Source of the DNA: Burkholderia sp. Ac-20379
GTDB taxonomy: Bacteria > Pseudomonadota > Gammaproteobacteria > Burkholderiales > Burkholderiaceae
Direction of reading: 5' to 3'
NCBI RefSeq assembly: GCF_017104645.1
Contig: NZ_JAAGPF010000052.1
Location: 1-34,232, forward strand
Length of the DNA stretch: 34,232 bases
Every line of letters starts with the position of its first letter. The stretch's first letter is position 1. The notes beneath the pieces are model-generated. The model made no database searches, was not told the DNA's origin, and was given only the letters and a program-made list of their open reading frames with translations. Of the stretch, positions 23,569-33,021 are shown in pieces. The position numbers were made by a program, and so were the translations under genes.

Positions 23569-23694
23569 CGCGCATTTGGGCAAGCCGGTGTCGCTCCGGT
23601 ATGGACTTTGCACGGGCAATCCGCCGGCCGGGCCGCGAACGGCCCGCACCGGCTCCGTTCCCGATATGCGGCCGGACCAGGGCCACATCAAGAG

Positions 23695-23713
23695 GCGCGC
23701 CGAAACGGCGCGC
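23695..23713. repeat. GC-rich inverted repeat in the secA-dciA gap
   Basis: GCGCGCCG (23695-23702) and CGGCGCGC (23706-23713) form an eight-base stem with an AAA loop. A shorter six-base stem with a CGAA loop sits at 23630-23645. Neither has a T-run. Role unknown; such structures are common in GC-rich gaps. Confidence 0.45.
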
Positions 23714-23789
23714 ACGGCACGTCCGGCGCAACGATCCGGCCCTTTCCCGCGGCATGAGGGCACGGCCATTCGGTAGAGAGCCTGCGCGG

Positions 23790-23795
23790 TACAAT
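23790..23795 (+). promoter_or_regulatory. Candidate -10 box for dciA
   Basis: TACAAT at 23790-23795 (five of six consensus positions) lies 38 bases before the dciA ATG. The -35 region is weak. Position and match to the usual pattern in this window are the only support. Confidence 0.4.
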
Positions 23796-23833
23796 CCGGG
23801 CATCGCTTGTTACCGCCCCGCCCCACGCTCTTC

Positions 23834-24313
23834 ATGAACCGCCCCCCGAGGTACCTCCGTTCGTCCAGCTTCGCACGCGCGCAGGTGGCCGCCGACGTGC
23901 TCAAGCGCACCGACGCGTTCGCCGCGCTGCGGGCCGGCGTCGAGCAGGTCGCCTCGCTGCAGCGCGATCTGCGCGCGCTGCTGCCCGACTACCTGGCCAG
24001 TCACGTTGATCCCGGTTCGATCAAGGACGGCACGCTGACGCTGTTCGCGGCCCACAACGCGCTGGCCGCACGCTTGCGGCAAGTCGCGCCGCGCCTGGTG
24101 GCGGACTTGCAGGCGCGCGGCTGGAACGTGGCGACGCTGAAGGTGCGCGTGCGCCCGAAGGACGCCCCGGAGCCGGTACGCGTCAAACAGGCGCGCATGA
24201 CGCCGGTCGGCGCGGACGCGCTGCGCAATCTGGCCGACACGCTGCCGCCGTCGCCGTTGCAGGATGCGCTCGCGAAAATGGCCGCGCGCCATACGAAGAA
24301 GCCGGTGCGCTGA
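23834..24313 (+). CDS. dciA: DUF721 / DciA-family replicative helicase operator
   Basis: DciA proteins interact with DnaB helicase and help load it in bacteria that lack DnaC or DnaI. The 159-residue product has the DUF721 core at about 30-105 (LLPDYLASHVDPGSIKDGTL, then LTLFAAHNALAARLRQVAP), which folds like a KH domain, and a basic, likely disordered C-terminal part. The start is ATG 23834 (MNRPPRYLRSSSF); a TTG nine codons upstream gives residues of no family character. Its place between lpxC and secA is conserved in proteobacteria. It diverges from secA and converges with lpxC. The family call is good; the exact helicase role is from relatives. Confidence 0.85.
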   Translation: MNRPPRYLRSSSFARAQVAADVLKRTDAFAALRAGVEQVASLQRDLRALLPDYLASHVDPGSIKDGTLTLFAAHNALAARLRQVAPRLVADLQARGWNVATLKVRVRPKDAPEPVRVKQARMTPVGADALRNLADTLPPSPLQDALAKMAARHTKKPVR

Positions 24314-24338
24314 ACGCGCCCGGCCCGAGCAGGAAAAG

Positions 24339-24366
24339 AAAAAGGCAGCCCGAGGGCTGCCTTTTT
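24339..24366. terminator. Bidirectional terminator between dciA and lpxC
   Basis: GGCAGCC (24344-24350) pairs with GGCTGCC (24355-24361) over a four-base loop, extended by five A before and five T after (24339-24366). It can end both convergent transcripts. Confidence 0.92.
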
Positions 24367-24401
24367 ACCGAATCGATGACGCTTCGCTCAGCGCTCAGCG
24401 C

Positions 24402-25319
24402 TCAGGCGAAGGCCGTTTGCGCGTCGAACGCGAAGCCGCGCGGCGCGGCCTTCAGATCGTCGAACGTGACCATCTCGTACGCATCTTCGTGCGCGAGCAG
24501 CTCGCGCAACAGCGCGTTGTTCAGCCCGTGCCCCGACTTGTATGCCGTGTAGGACGCCAGCAGCGGATGGCCGACCACATACAGATCGCCGATCGCGTCG
24601 AGCATCTTGTGCTTCACGAATTCGTCGTCGTAGCGCAGTCCGTCGTTGTTGAGGATGCGGTATTCGTCGAGCACGATCGCGTTGTCCATGCTGCCGCCGC
24701 GCGCCAGGCCGAGCTCGCGCATCATTTCGACTTCGTGGGCGAAGCCGAACGTGCGGGCCCGCGCGATTTCGCGGACATAGGACGTATTGGCGAAGTCGAC
24801 CTCCAACTCCTGCCCCGTCTTGTCGACGGCCGGATGACGGAAATCGATCGTGAACTTGAGCTTGAAACCGAAGAACGGATCGAGGCGTGCGAATTTGTCG
24901 CCGTCGCGCACTTCCATCGTGCGCTTGACCTTGATGAAGCGCTTCGGCGTGCCCTGCTCCTCGATACCGGCCGACTGGATCAGGAACACGAACGACGAGG
25001 CGCTGCCGTCCATGATCGGGATTTCCTCGGCCGTCACGTCGACGTAGAGGTTGTCGACGCCGAGGCCCGCGCAGGCCGACATCAGATGCTCGATCGTCGA
25101 CACGCGCGCGCCATCCTTCTGCAGCACCGATGCGAGCCGCGTGTCGCCGATCGCCATGGCGTTGGCCGGGATCTCGACCGGCGTGGCCAGATCAACGCGC
25201 GTGAAGACAATGCCCGTGCCCGGCGCGGCCGGACGGAGCGTCAGTTCGACCTTGCGGCCCGAGTGGAGGCCGATGCCGACGGTCTTCACGATCGATTTGA
25301 TGGTTCGCTGCTTCAACAT
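24402..25319 (-). CDS. lpxC: UDP-3-O-acyl-N-acetylglucosamine deacetylase
   Basis: LpxC is the zinc deacetylase that makes the first committed step of lipid A synthesis. The 305-residue protein has zinc ligands H78 (in TIEHLMSA), H237 and D241 (in [12 protein letters not shown]), and the catalytic H264 (SGHGLNN). E77 is the likely general base. The start [20 protein letters not shown] is the conserved N-terminus; ten residues upstream are excluded. It closes the division and cell wall cluster, after a peroxiredoxin gene. In E. coli the enzyme level is set by FtsH proteolysis. Here an AT-rich leader with an inverted repeat lies just upstream, hinting at extra control. Confidence 0.97.
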   Translation of the reverse strand: MLKQRTIKSIVKTVGIGLHSGRKVELTLRPAAPGTGIVFTRVDLATPVEIPANAMAIGDTRLASVLQKDGARVSTIEHLMSACAGLGVDNLYVDVTAEEIPIMDGSASSFVFLIQSAGIEEQGTPKRFIKVKRTMEVRDGDKFARLDPFFGFKLKFTIDFRHPAVDKTGQELEVDFANTSYVREIARARTFGFAHEVEMMRELGLARGGSMDNAIVLDEYRILNNDGLRYDDEFVKHKMLDAIGDLYVVGHPLLASYTAYKSGHGLNNALLRELLAHEDAYEMVTFDDLKAAPRGFAFDAQTAFA

Positions 25320-25333
25320 GGCGTTGTGCTTCT

Positions 25334-25352
25334 TGATTGAAGTTATCAATCA
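25334..25352. repeat. Perfect AT-rich inverted repeat in the lpxC leader
   Basis: TGATTGA (25334-25340) and TCAATCA (25346-25352) are exact complements around a five-base centre. The element lies 15-33 bases upstream of the lpxC ATG and about 20 bases downstream of the -10 candidate. It is a possible operator or RNA hairpin next to the ribosome-binding region. Confidence 0.6.
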
Positions 25353-25374
25353 GTACTTTTATTCGATAGGCGAG

Positions 25375-25380
25375 AGTATA
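25375..25380 (-). promoter_or_regulatory. Candidate -10 box for lpxC
   Basis: On the minus strand TATACT (25380-25375), five of six matches, lies 55 bases upstream of the lpxC ATG at the edge of an AT-rich patch. No good -35 box is seen. A transcript from here would carry the inverted repeat at 25334-25352 in its leader. Confidence 0.5.
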
Positions 25381-25460
25381 GCGCAAATCGACAGGCGGCG
25401 TTGAGCCGATTGTCGTATCAACTGTTTCTGCACGTTACCCTCGCAAGGCCCGTGCAGGTC

Positions 25461-25512
25461 AAGAAAGACGGGCCGACGCCCGGAACGGAGGCGTTCCCGG
25501 ACGTCGGCCCGT
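25461..25512 (-). terminator. Long hairpin terminator after the peroxiredoxin gene
   Basis: ACGGGCCGACG (25468-25478) pairs with CGTCGGCCCGT (25502-25512). The stem continues inward with one mismatch and one bulge to an inner arm of CGGAACG and CGTTCCCG. On the minus strand it is followed by a T-rich TCTTTCTT. It would separate the peroxiredoxin from lpxC. Confidence 0.75.
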
Positions 25513-25570
25513 GTTGCGGCACCCTGTTATTGCGACGCGTTGCCGCGACGCAACGTTCGGCGAGAAACGC

Positions 25571-26077
25571 TCAGCGCTTCGCCGCCGCCAGGATGCTTGC
25601 CGCGTCGCTGACTTCGAACTTGCCCGGCGCCTCGACGGCCAGCGTCTTGACCACGCCGTCGTCGATCACCATCGCGTAGCGCTGGGAACGAATCCCCATG
25701 CCGCGCGCGGACAAATCCTGCGTAAGCCCCAGTGCATGAGTGAAGGCTGCGCTGCCGTCCGCGATCATGCGCACCTTGCCCGAGGTGTGCTGATCCCGTC
25801 CCCAAGCGCCCATCACGAATGCGTCGTTGACGGACACGCACCAGATTTCGTCGATGCCGGCCGCGCCGAACGCGTCGGCGGCCTCGACATAACCGGGCAC
25901 GTGCTTCGCCGAACAGGTCGGCGTGAACGCGCCCGGCAATCCGAAGATCACCACGCGCTTGCCCGCCGTCTGTTCGCGCACGCTCAGCGCATTCGGCCCG
26001 AGCGTGCAGCCCTCGCGCGCTTCGTCGACGAATTCGAAGACTTGTGCGTCGGGCAGCGTGTCGCCTGCTTGAATCAT
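25571..26077 (-). CDS. Peroxiredoxin of the Prx5 type
   Basis: This 168-residue thiol peroxidase reduces hydrogen peroxide and organic peroxides. The active-site motif PGAFTPTCS is at 48-56, with peroxidatic Cys55 and supporting Thr52; a conserved arginine follows in the RSQRY stretch (about 130). Other cysteines are C24 and C80, so whether it is a 1-Cys or an atypical 2-Cys enzyme cannot be settled by eye. The sequence is typical of the betaproteobacterial gene found between ftsZ and lpxC. It lies 176 bases after ftsZ and has its own terminator. There is no fused glutaredoxin domain. Confidence 0.9.
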   Translation of the reverse strand: MIQAGDTLPDAQVFEFVDEAREGCTLGPNALSVREQTAGKRVVIFGLPGAFTPTCSAKHVPGYVEAADAFGAAGIDEIWCVSVNDAFVMGAWGRDQHTSGKVRMIADGSAAFTHALGLTQDLSARGMGIRSQRYAMVIDDGVVKTLAVEAPGKFEVSDAASILAAAKR

Positions 26078-26134
26078 GACTGGTCCTTCATTGCGATGCG
26101 GTTGCGGGTTCGGTTACGGACAGCACGGCCCGTT

Positions 26135-26156
26135 CCGCCTCGAGATTGCGAGGCGG
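26135..26156. repeat. Inverted repeat between ftsZ and the peroxiredoxin gene
   Basis: CCGCCTCG (26135-26142) and CGAGGCGG (26149-26156) form a perfect eight-base stem with a six-base loop. There is no T-run. It is the main structure in the 176-base gap and could limit read-through or stabilise the ftsZ message. Confidence 0.5.
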
Positions 26157-26253
26157 GCGATTGGCCCGGCCCGGCGTCGCCAGCGACGCGGCCTGTGTCG
26201 ATCCGTTCCACCCGTCACGTCGGCTGGCCGCGCGAGCGGCCCGCCTGCCCGTG

Positions 26254-27447
26254 TCAGTCTGCCTGCTTGCGCAGGAACGCCGGAATGTCGTACGTGTCGA
26301 CGCCCTTTTCCTGCAGCGCCTGCACGTGCGAAGCCGCCGTTTCACGCGAATTGCGCCAGACGGCCGGCGTATCCAGCGAGCCGTAGTCTGCCGTGTTCAC
26401 GTTGGCCGGTGCGTAGCTGTGGCCCACGGCTGCGATCGGCTGGTTGTCCGTACCCGTGCGCAGCAGCGTCATCGGCGTGGCCTGCTGCTTCTTCGCGGCG
26501 CGGCCGAGGCCCGTCGCAACCACCGTCACGCGCAGCGCATCGCCCATCGCGTCATCGTACACGGCACCGAAGATCACCGTGGCGTCTTCCGCCGCGTAGC
26601 TCTTGATGGTGTTCATGACTTCACGCGTTTCCGACAGACGCAGCGAGCGGCTCGACGTGATGTTGACGAGCACGCCGCGCGCGCCCGACAGATCGACGCC
26701 TTCGAGCAGCGGGCTGGCCACGGCCTGCTCGGCAGCCAGGCGCGCGCGATCGACGCCGGCCACCGTGGCCGTGCCCATCATCGCCTTGCCCTGCTCGCCC
26801 ATCACCGTCTTCACGTCTTCGAAGTCGACGTTCACGAGGCCGTCGACATTGATGATTTCGGCGATGCCAGCCACTGCGTTGTTCAGGACGTCGTCGGCGC
26901 ACTGGAAGCACTTGTCCATCTCGGCGTCGTCGCCCATCACGTCGAACAGCTTGTCGTTGAGCACGACGATCAGCGAATCGACGTGATCCTCGAGCTGCTG
27001 CGCGCCCGCTTCGGCGACGCGCATGCGCTTGCCGCCTTCGAATTCGAACGGCTTGCTGACGACACCCACCGTCAGAATGCCCATTTCCTTGGCGATCTGC
27101 GCGACCACGGGCGCGGCGCCCGTACCCGTGCCGCCGCCCATGCCGGCGGTGATGAACACCATGTGCGCGCCACGCAGCGAATCGGCGATGCGTTCGCGCG
27201 CTTCTTCAGCGGCGGCACGGCCCATGTCCGGCTTCGCGCCGGCGCCGAGGCCGGTGTTGCCGAGCTGGATCACGTTCGGTGCGCGCGAACGCGACAGCGC
27301 CTGCGCGTCGGTGTTCATGACGACGAAATCGACGCCCTGCACGCCGCGGTTGATCATGTGCGAAACGGCGTTGCCGCCCGCGCCACCGACCCCGATCACC
27401 TTGATGATGGTGCCGTTGGTCTCGGTTTCCAGCATTTGGAATTCCAT
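26254..27447 (-). CDS. ftsZ: Cell division GTPase FtsZ
   Basis: FtsZ, the tubulin homologue, polymerises into the Z-ring that recruits the divisome. The 397-residue protein has the tubulin signature GGGTGTG at 104-110, GVGGAGGNAV near the N-terminus, and the T7 loop with NVDFEDV at 206-212 (catalytic Asp). A variable linker (about 320-385) ends in the conserved C-terminal peptide DIPAFLRKQAD (387-397), which binds FtsA, ZipA and ZapD. The start at 27447 has GGAGG five bases upstream; the frame's earlier part is excluded. It is separated from ftsA by 104 bases, room for control elements though none is clear. Confidence 0.98.
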   Translation of the reverse strand: MEFQMLETETNGTIIKVIGVGGAGGNAVSHMINRGVQGVDFVVMNTDAQALSRSRAPNVIQLGNTGLGAGAKPDMGRAAAEEARERIADSLRGAHMVFITAGMGGGTGTGAAPVVAQIAKEMGILTVGVVSKPFEFEGGKRMRVAEAGAQQLEDHVDSLIVVLNDKLFDVMGDDAEMDKCFQCADDVLNNAVAGIAEIINVDGLVNVDFEDVKTVMGEQGKAMMGTATVAGVDRARLAAEQAVASPLLEGVDLSGARGVLVNITSSRSLRLSETREVMNTIKSYAAEDATVIFGAVYDDAMGDALRVTVVATGLGRAAKKQQATPMTLLRTGTDNQPIAAVGHSYAPANVNTADYGSLDTPAVWRNSRETAASHVQALQEKGVDTYDIPAFLRKQAD

Positions 27448-27551
27448 TGTTGCCTCCGTCAAGAAAGATAAATCTGCTCGGCCGTTATTCGGCAGGAGAT
27501 CGGGCAACCCCCTGTCCGCGCGTCAGCCGCCGGCACCGACGCTTGAATTCG

Positions 27552-28784
27552 TCAGAAATTGCTCAGGAACCAGTCTTTCATCCGCGTGAAGATCTGGCCC
27601 GCCGAGCCGGACTGCACGGCCACCTTGCGGCCGCGCATCCGCTGTGCGCTACCTTCGACGAGCAGGCCCATCGCCGTGGAGTAGCGCGGATTGCGCACCA
27701 CGTCGGCCAGGCCGCCCGCATATTCCGGCGCGCCGATGCGCACCGGTTTCAGGAAAATGTCCTCGCCCAGTTCGACCATGCCGGGCATCATCGCAGCCCC
27801 GCCGGTCAGCACCACACCGGAACTGAGTAACTCTTCGTAACCCGACTCGCGCACGACTTGTTGCACGAGCGAGAACAGTTCTTCCACGCGCGGTTCGATC
27901 ACCGCCGCCAGCGCCTGGCGCGACAGCGTGCGCGGGCCGCGCTCGCCGAGCCCCGGCACTTCGACCATCTCGTCCGGATCGGCCAGCGCCTGCTTGGCGA
28001 TGCCGCAACTGACCTTGATGTCTTCCGCGTCGGGTGTCGGCGTGCGCAGCGCCATCGCGATGTCGCTCGTGATCTGGTCGCCCGCGATCGGGATCACCGC
28101 AGTGTGGCGGATCGCGCCTTCCGCGAAGATCGCGATGTCGGTCGTGCCGCCGCCGATGTCGACCAGCACCACGCCGAGATCCTTCTCGTCTTCCGTCAGC
28201 ACCGCCAGCGACGACGCCAGCGGCTGCAGGATCAGGTCGTTCACTTCCAGGCCGCAACGGCGCACGCACTTGACGATGTTCTGCGCGGCGCTGACCGCGC
28301 CCGTCACGATGTGCACCTTCACTTCGAGGCGGATCCCGCTCATCCCGATCGGCTCGCGCACATCTTCCTGGCCATCGATGATGAATTCCTGCGTCAGGAT
28401 GTGCAGCACCTGCTGATCGGTCGGGATGTTGATCGCCTTCGCCGTCTCGATCACGCGGGCCACGTCCGTCTGCGTGACTTCCTTCTCCTTGATCGCGACC
28501 ATCCCGCTCGAATTGAAGCTGCGGATGTGGCTGCCGGCGATCCCCGTGAAGACGTTGGTGATCTTGCAGTCGGCCATCAGTTCGGCCTCCTCCAGCGCGC
28601 GCTGGATGGACTGCACCGTGGCCTCGATGTTCACCACGACGCCTTTCTTGAGACCTTTCGATTCGCTCTGGCCGAGGCCGATGACCTCGTAGTGGCCCTC
28701 GCCCTTCAGCTCGGCGACGACGGCCACGACCTTCGACGTGCCGATGTCGAGGGCAACCAGCAGATCTTTGTAGTCTTTGCTCAT
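27552..28784 (-). CDS. ftsA: Cell division protein FtsA (actin-like)
   Basis: FtsA ties FtsZ filaments to the membrane and recruits later divisome proteins. The 410-residue protein has the actin/Hsp70 fold: phosphate-1 region LVALDIGTSKVVAVVAE at about 8-24, the SHS2 inserted (1C) domain with FTGIAGSHIRSFNSSGMVAI, phosphate-2 region VLVDIGGGTTDIAIF near 205-220, and the adenosine motif VLTGGAAMMPG near 330. The C-terminal amphipathic helix (GQIFTRMKDWFLSNF) is the membrane anchor. Length and order (ftsQ-ftsA-ftsZ) are standard. It follows ftsQ after 25 bases. Confidence 0.98.
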   Translation of the reverse strand: MSKDYKDLLVALDIGTSKVVAVVAELKGEGHYEVIGLGQSESKGLKKGVVVNIEATVQSIQRALEEAELMADCKITNVFTGIAGSHIRSFNSSGMVAIKEKEVTQTDVARVIETAKAINIPTDQQVLHILTQEFIIDGQEDVREPIGMSGIRLEVKVHIVTGAVSAAQNIVKCVRRCGLEVNDLILQPLASSLAVLTEDEKDLGVVLVDIGGGTTDIAIFAEGAIRHTAVIPIAGDQITSDIAMALRTPTPDAEDIKVSCGIAKQALADPDEMVEVPGLGERGPRTLSRQALAAVIEPRVEELFSLVQQVVRESGYEELLSSGVVLTGGAAMMPGMVELGEDIFLKPVRIGAPEYAGGLADVVRNPRYSTAMGLLVEGSAQRMRGRKVAVQSGSAGQIFTRMKDWFLSNF

Positions 28785-28809
28785 AAGTGCTCTTGCGTGT
28801 GATGTCCTG

Positions 28810-29562
28810 TTACTTCTTGCCCTTGTCGGTATCGCTCAGGAACCGCATGTTCGCCGCCCGGATTGCGAATCCGTTCGGATAGCGCAGATCCGCATACTCG
28901 ATATCGCTGCCCCAGCGCTGCGAAACGGCCGGCCAGGCCGCCACCAGCCGCTGCGCGCGGTCCGGCAGCGTATCGGCGTTGCGCTCGCGCCCGAATTCGA
29001 TTTCCATGCCGTTCGCCAGCTTGACCGTCCAGGCGTAGCGCGACGACAGCGTCACTTCCTCCGGCTCCGAATTGAGCGGCGCGAGCCACTTCGAGAAGTC
29101 GTGATAGCGCTGCACGACTTCCTTCGCGCTGCCGTCCGGGCCGTCGAACGCGGGCAGATCCTCGTCCAGCTCGCCCTGGTTCGCCGTGAACAGCTCGCCG
29201 TCGGTGCTGACCAGTTGATCGCTGCCCCAGGTGCCGAGCGGTTTGTACTCTTCCAGCGTGACGGCCAACGCATTGGGCCAAACCCGCCGTACGCTCGCGT
29301 GACGCACCCACGGCATCTGCTCGAACGCCACCCGCGCGGTGTCGAGATCGACCGTGAAGTAATTGCCCTTCAACCGCCCGACCACGCTGGCCCGCACCGT
29401 CGGCGAGTTGATGTGATCGGTGTCGCCGTCGATCAGGATCGTCCGCAACGCGAACGCCGGGCGCTGAATCAGCCAGTAGCAGCCCGCCGCCGTGCAACCG
29501 AGCAGCAGCAGCGCGTAAAGCGCGCTGGCCGCGAAGTTGAGTTGGCGAACGTTGTTCCACAT
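28810..29562 (-). CDS. ftsQ: Cell division protein FtsQ
   Basis: FtsQ is a single-pass inner-membrane protein that links FtsL/FtsB to the rest of the divisome. The 250-residue product has a short cytoplasmic N-terminus, one membrane segment at about 11-32 (ASALYALLLLGCTAAGCYWL), a POTRA domain at about 35-105 and the periplasmic FtsQ beta domain after it, ending in a charged tail (DTDKGKK). It lies 18 bases after ddlB and 25 bases before ftsA. Sequence identity within the family is low, so the call leans on the domain layout and position. Confidence 0.94.
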   Translation of the reverse strand: MWNNVRQLNFAASALYALLLLGCTAAGCYWLIQRPAFALRTILIDGDTDHINSPTVRASVVGRLKGNYFTVDLDTARVAFEQMPWVRHASVRRVWPNALAVTLEEYKPLGTWGSDQLVSTDGELFTANQGELDEDLPAFDGPDGSAKEVVQRYHDFSKWLAPLNSEPEEVTLSSRYAWTVKLANGMEIEFGRERNADTLPDRAQRLVAAWPAVSQRWGSDIEYADLRYPNGFAIRAANMRFLSDTDKGKK

Positions 29563-29580
29563 GTTGCGTTCCGTATCCCG

Positions 29581-30522
29581 TCAGTCGTCGAGCGTCATCG
29601 ACAGCACCTTCACCACCAGCTCCGAATAGCCGATGCCGACCGCGCGCGCCGCCTTCGGCGGCAGCGAGTGATCGGTCATGCCCGGCGCCGTGTTCACTTC
29701 GAGGAAGTACGGCTTGCCGGCCGCATCCAGCATGAAATCGGCGCGGCCCCAATCGGTGCAGCCCAGCACGTCGAACGCGCGGCGTGCGAGCCGCTTGAAT
29801 TCGGCCTCCTGGTCCGCCGCGATGCCGCAGGGGATCAGGTATTGCGTGTCGTCGGCCACGTACTTCGCGTGATAGTCGTAGAACTCGCCGGCCGGCACGA
29901 TGCGGATCACCGGCAGATCGAGATCGCCCGCGATGCACGCCGTGTACTCGCCGCCGCCTTCGATGCTCTGCTCGACCAGCACGATCTTGTCGTGCCTGGC
30001 GGCTTCCTCGATCGCGGCCGGCAGCGCGGCGGCGTCCTTCACCTTGATCACGGCCACGCTCGAGCCTTCGCTGGCCGGCTTGACGAACAGCGGCAGGCCG
30101 AGCTTCGCGACGATTTCGGGCGCGCGCCGCGCGACGTCGTCGCCGCGCATCACGGTTTCGAACGCCGGGGTGGGCACGCCGGTTTGCTGCCACACCAGCT
30201 TGGTGCGGAACTTGTCGAGGCCGAGCGCCGAGCCCAGCACGCCGGTGCCGGTGTAGCGAATGCCGTAGAAATCGAGCGCGCCCTGAATCTGGCCGTTCTC
30301 GCCGTAGCCGCCGTGCAGCGCGTTGAACGCGCGCACGAAGCCTTCGTCCTTCAGCGCGGCCAGCGGCCGTTCTGCCGGGTCGAACGGATGCGCGTCGATG
30401 CCCGCCTCGCGCAGGCCCTGCAGCACCAGCCGGCCCGAATTCAGCGACACCTCGCGCTCGGCGGACACGCCGCCGAACAGTACCGCCACCTTGCCGAAAC
30501 GTTTCGGATCGATCCCGCTCAT
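29581..30522 (-). CDS. ddlB: D-alanine--D-alanine ligase
   Basis: Ddl joins two D-alanines, using ATP, for the peptidoglycan stem peptide. The 313-residue protein has the ATP-grasp layout: N-terminal [20 protein letters not shown] (about 11-30), [12 protein letters not shown] in the middle, [13 protein letters not shown] and the Mg-binding end [14 protein letters not shown]. It follows murC after a single base, so the two are cotranslated, and precedes ftsQ. The B form is named from its place in the division cluster. Confidence 0.97.
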   Translation of the reverse strand: MSGIDPKRFGKVAVLFGGVSAEREVSLNSGRLVLQGLREAGIDAHPFDPAERPLAALKDEGFVRAFNALHGGYGENGQIQGALDFYGIRYTGTGVLGSALGLDKFRTKLVWQQTGVPTPAFETVMRGDDVARRAPEIVAKLGLPLFVKPASEGSSVAVIKVKDAAALPAAIEEAARHDKIVLVEQSIEGGGEYTACIAGDLDLPVIRIVPAGEFYDYHAKYVADDTQYLIPCGIAADQEAEFKRLARRAFDVLGCTDWGRADFMLDAAGKPYFLEVNTAPGMTDHSLPPKAARAVGIGYSELVVKVLSMTLDD

Positions 30523-30523
30523 G

Positions 30524-31917
<1,394 letters not shown>

Positions 31918-31921
<4 letters not shown>

Positions 31922-33021
31922 TGCTTCGATTCCAGGTTCGCGCCCGCGACTTGCGCGCACACGCGCGCGACCACGTCGGTGGCATCGGGCTTCGCGAGGG
32001 AGCGCGAACGTTCGGCCATCCCAGCCAGCGAGGCGCGGGTCTGGCCACGCAGCCAGTCGGCCAGACGCTCGGCCGACAGATCGCGTTGTTGCATCAGCAC
32101 TGCCGCGCCCTGATCGGCGAGGAAGGCGGCATTGGTCGTTTGATGATCGTCGACGGCGTGGGGGAACGGCACGAACAGCGCCGCCACGCCCACCGCGGCG
32201 ATCTCGGAGACGGTCATCGCGCCCGAGCGGCAGATCACCAGATCGGCGTTCGCGTAGGCGGCGGCCATGTCGTCGATGAACGGCAGCAGCGCGACATCCT
32301 GGCCGGCCGCGAGGCCCGCCGAGTCGTAGTTCGCCCGCAGCGCGTCGATGTGCTTCGCGCCGGCCTGATGCACGACCTGCGGCCGCGCGTCGGGCGCGAG
32401 CAGCGCGAGCGCGCGCGGCACGACTTCGTTGAGCGCCGCGGCGCCGAGGCTGCCGCCCACCACCAGCACGCGCAGCGCGCCGGTGCGCGCGGCGTAGCGC
32501 ACCGCAGGCGGCTCGGTGTGCGTGAGCTCGTCGCGGATCGGGTTGCCCGTCCATTCGGCGTTCGGCAGCGCGCCCGGGAATGCCACCAGCACACGCCGGG
32601 CCAGCTTCGACAGCACCTTGTTGGCCAGGCCGCCGATCGAATTCTGTTCGTGCAGCACGAGCGGACGGCCCGTGAGCGCCGTCATCACGCCCGCCGGAAA
32701 CGTGATGTAACCGCCCATGCCGAGCACCACGTCGGGCCGCACCCGGCGCAGCGCACCGAGGCTCTGCGCGCAAGCGCGCAGCAGGTTCAGCGGCAGCGTC
32801 AGCTTGGTCTTCAGCCCCTTGCCGCGCAGGCCGCCGAAACGCACCGGCTCCATCGCGATGCCGTGCTTCGGCACCAGCGTGGCTTCCATCCCGGCCGGAT
32901 TGCCGAGCCATACGACACGCCAGCCCTGCGCTTCCATCCGATGGGCGACCGCCAGCCCCGGGAACACGTGGCCCCCGGTGCCGCCTGCCATCACCATCAG
33001 CGTGCGCTGCCGTGCGGTCAT
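31918..33021 (-). CDS. murG: Peptidoglycan lipid II glycosyltransferase MurG
   Basis: MurG adds GlcNAc to lipid I on the inner face of the membrane, giving lipid II. The 367-residue protein starts [20 protein letters not shown], with the [14 protein letters not shown] glycine motif, and later shows [12 protein letters not shown] and [11 protein letters not shown]. The C-terminal half holds [15 protein letters not shown] and [14 protein letters not shown], the UDP-GlcNAc site. The ATG at 33021 overlaps the ftsW stop by four bases (ATGA), and its stop overlaps murC in the same way. The frame's upstream extension is the ftsW shadow. Confidence 0.97.
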
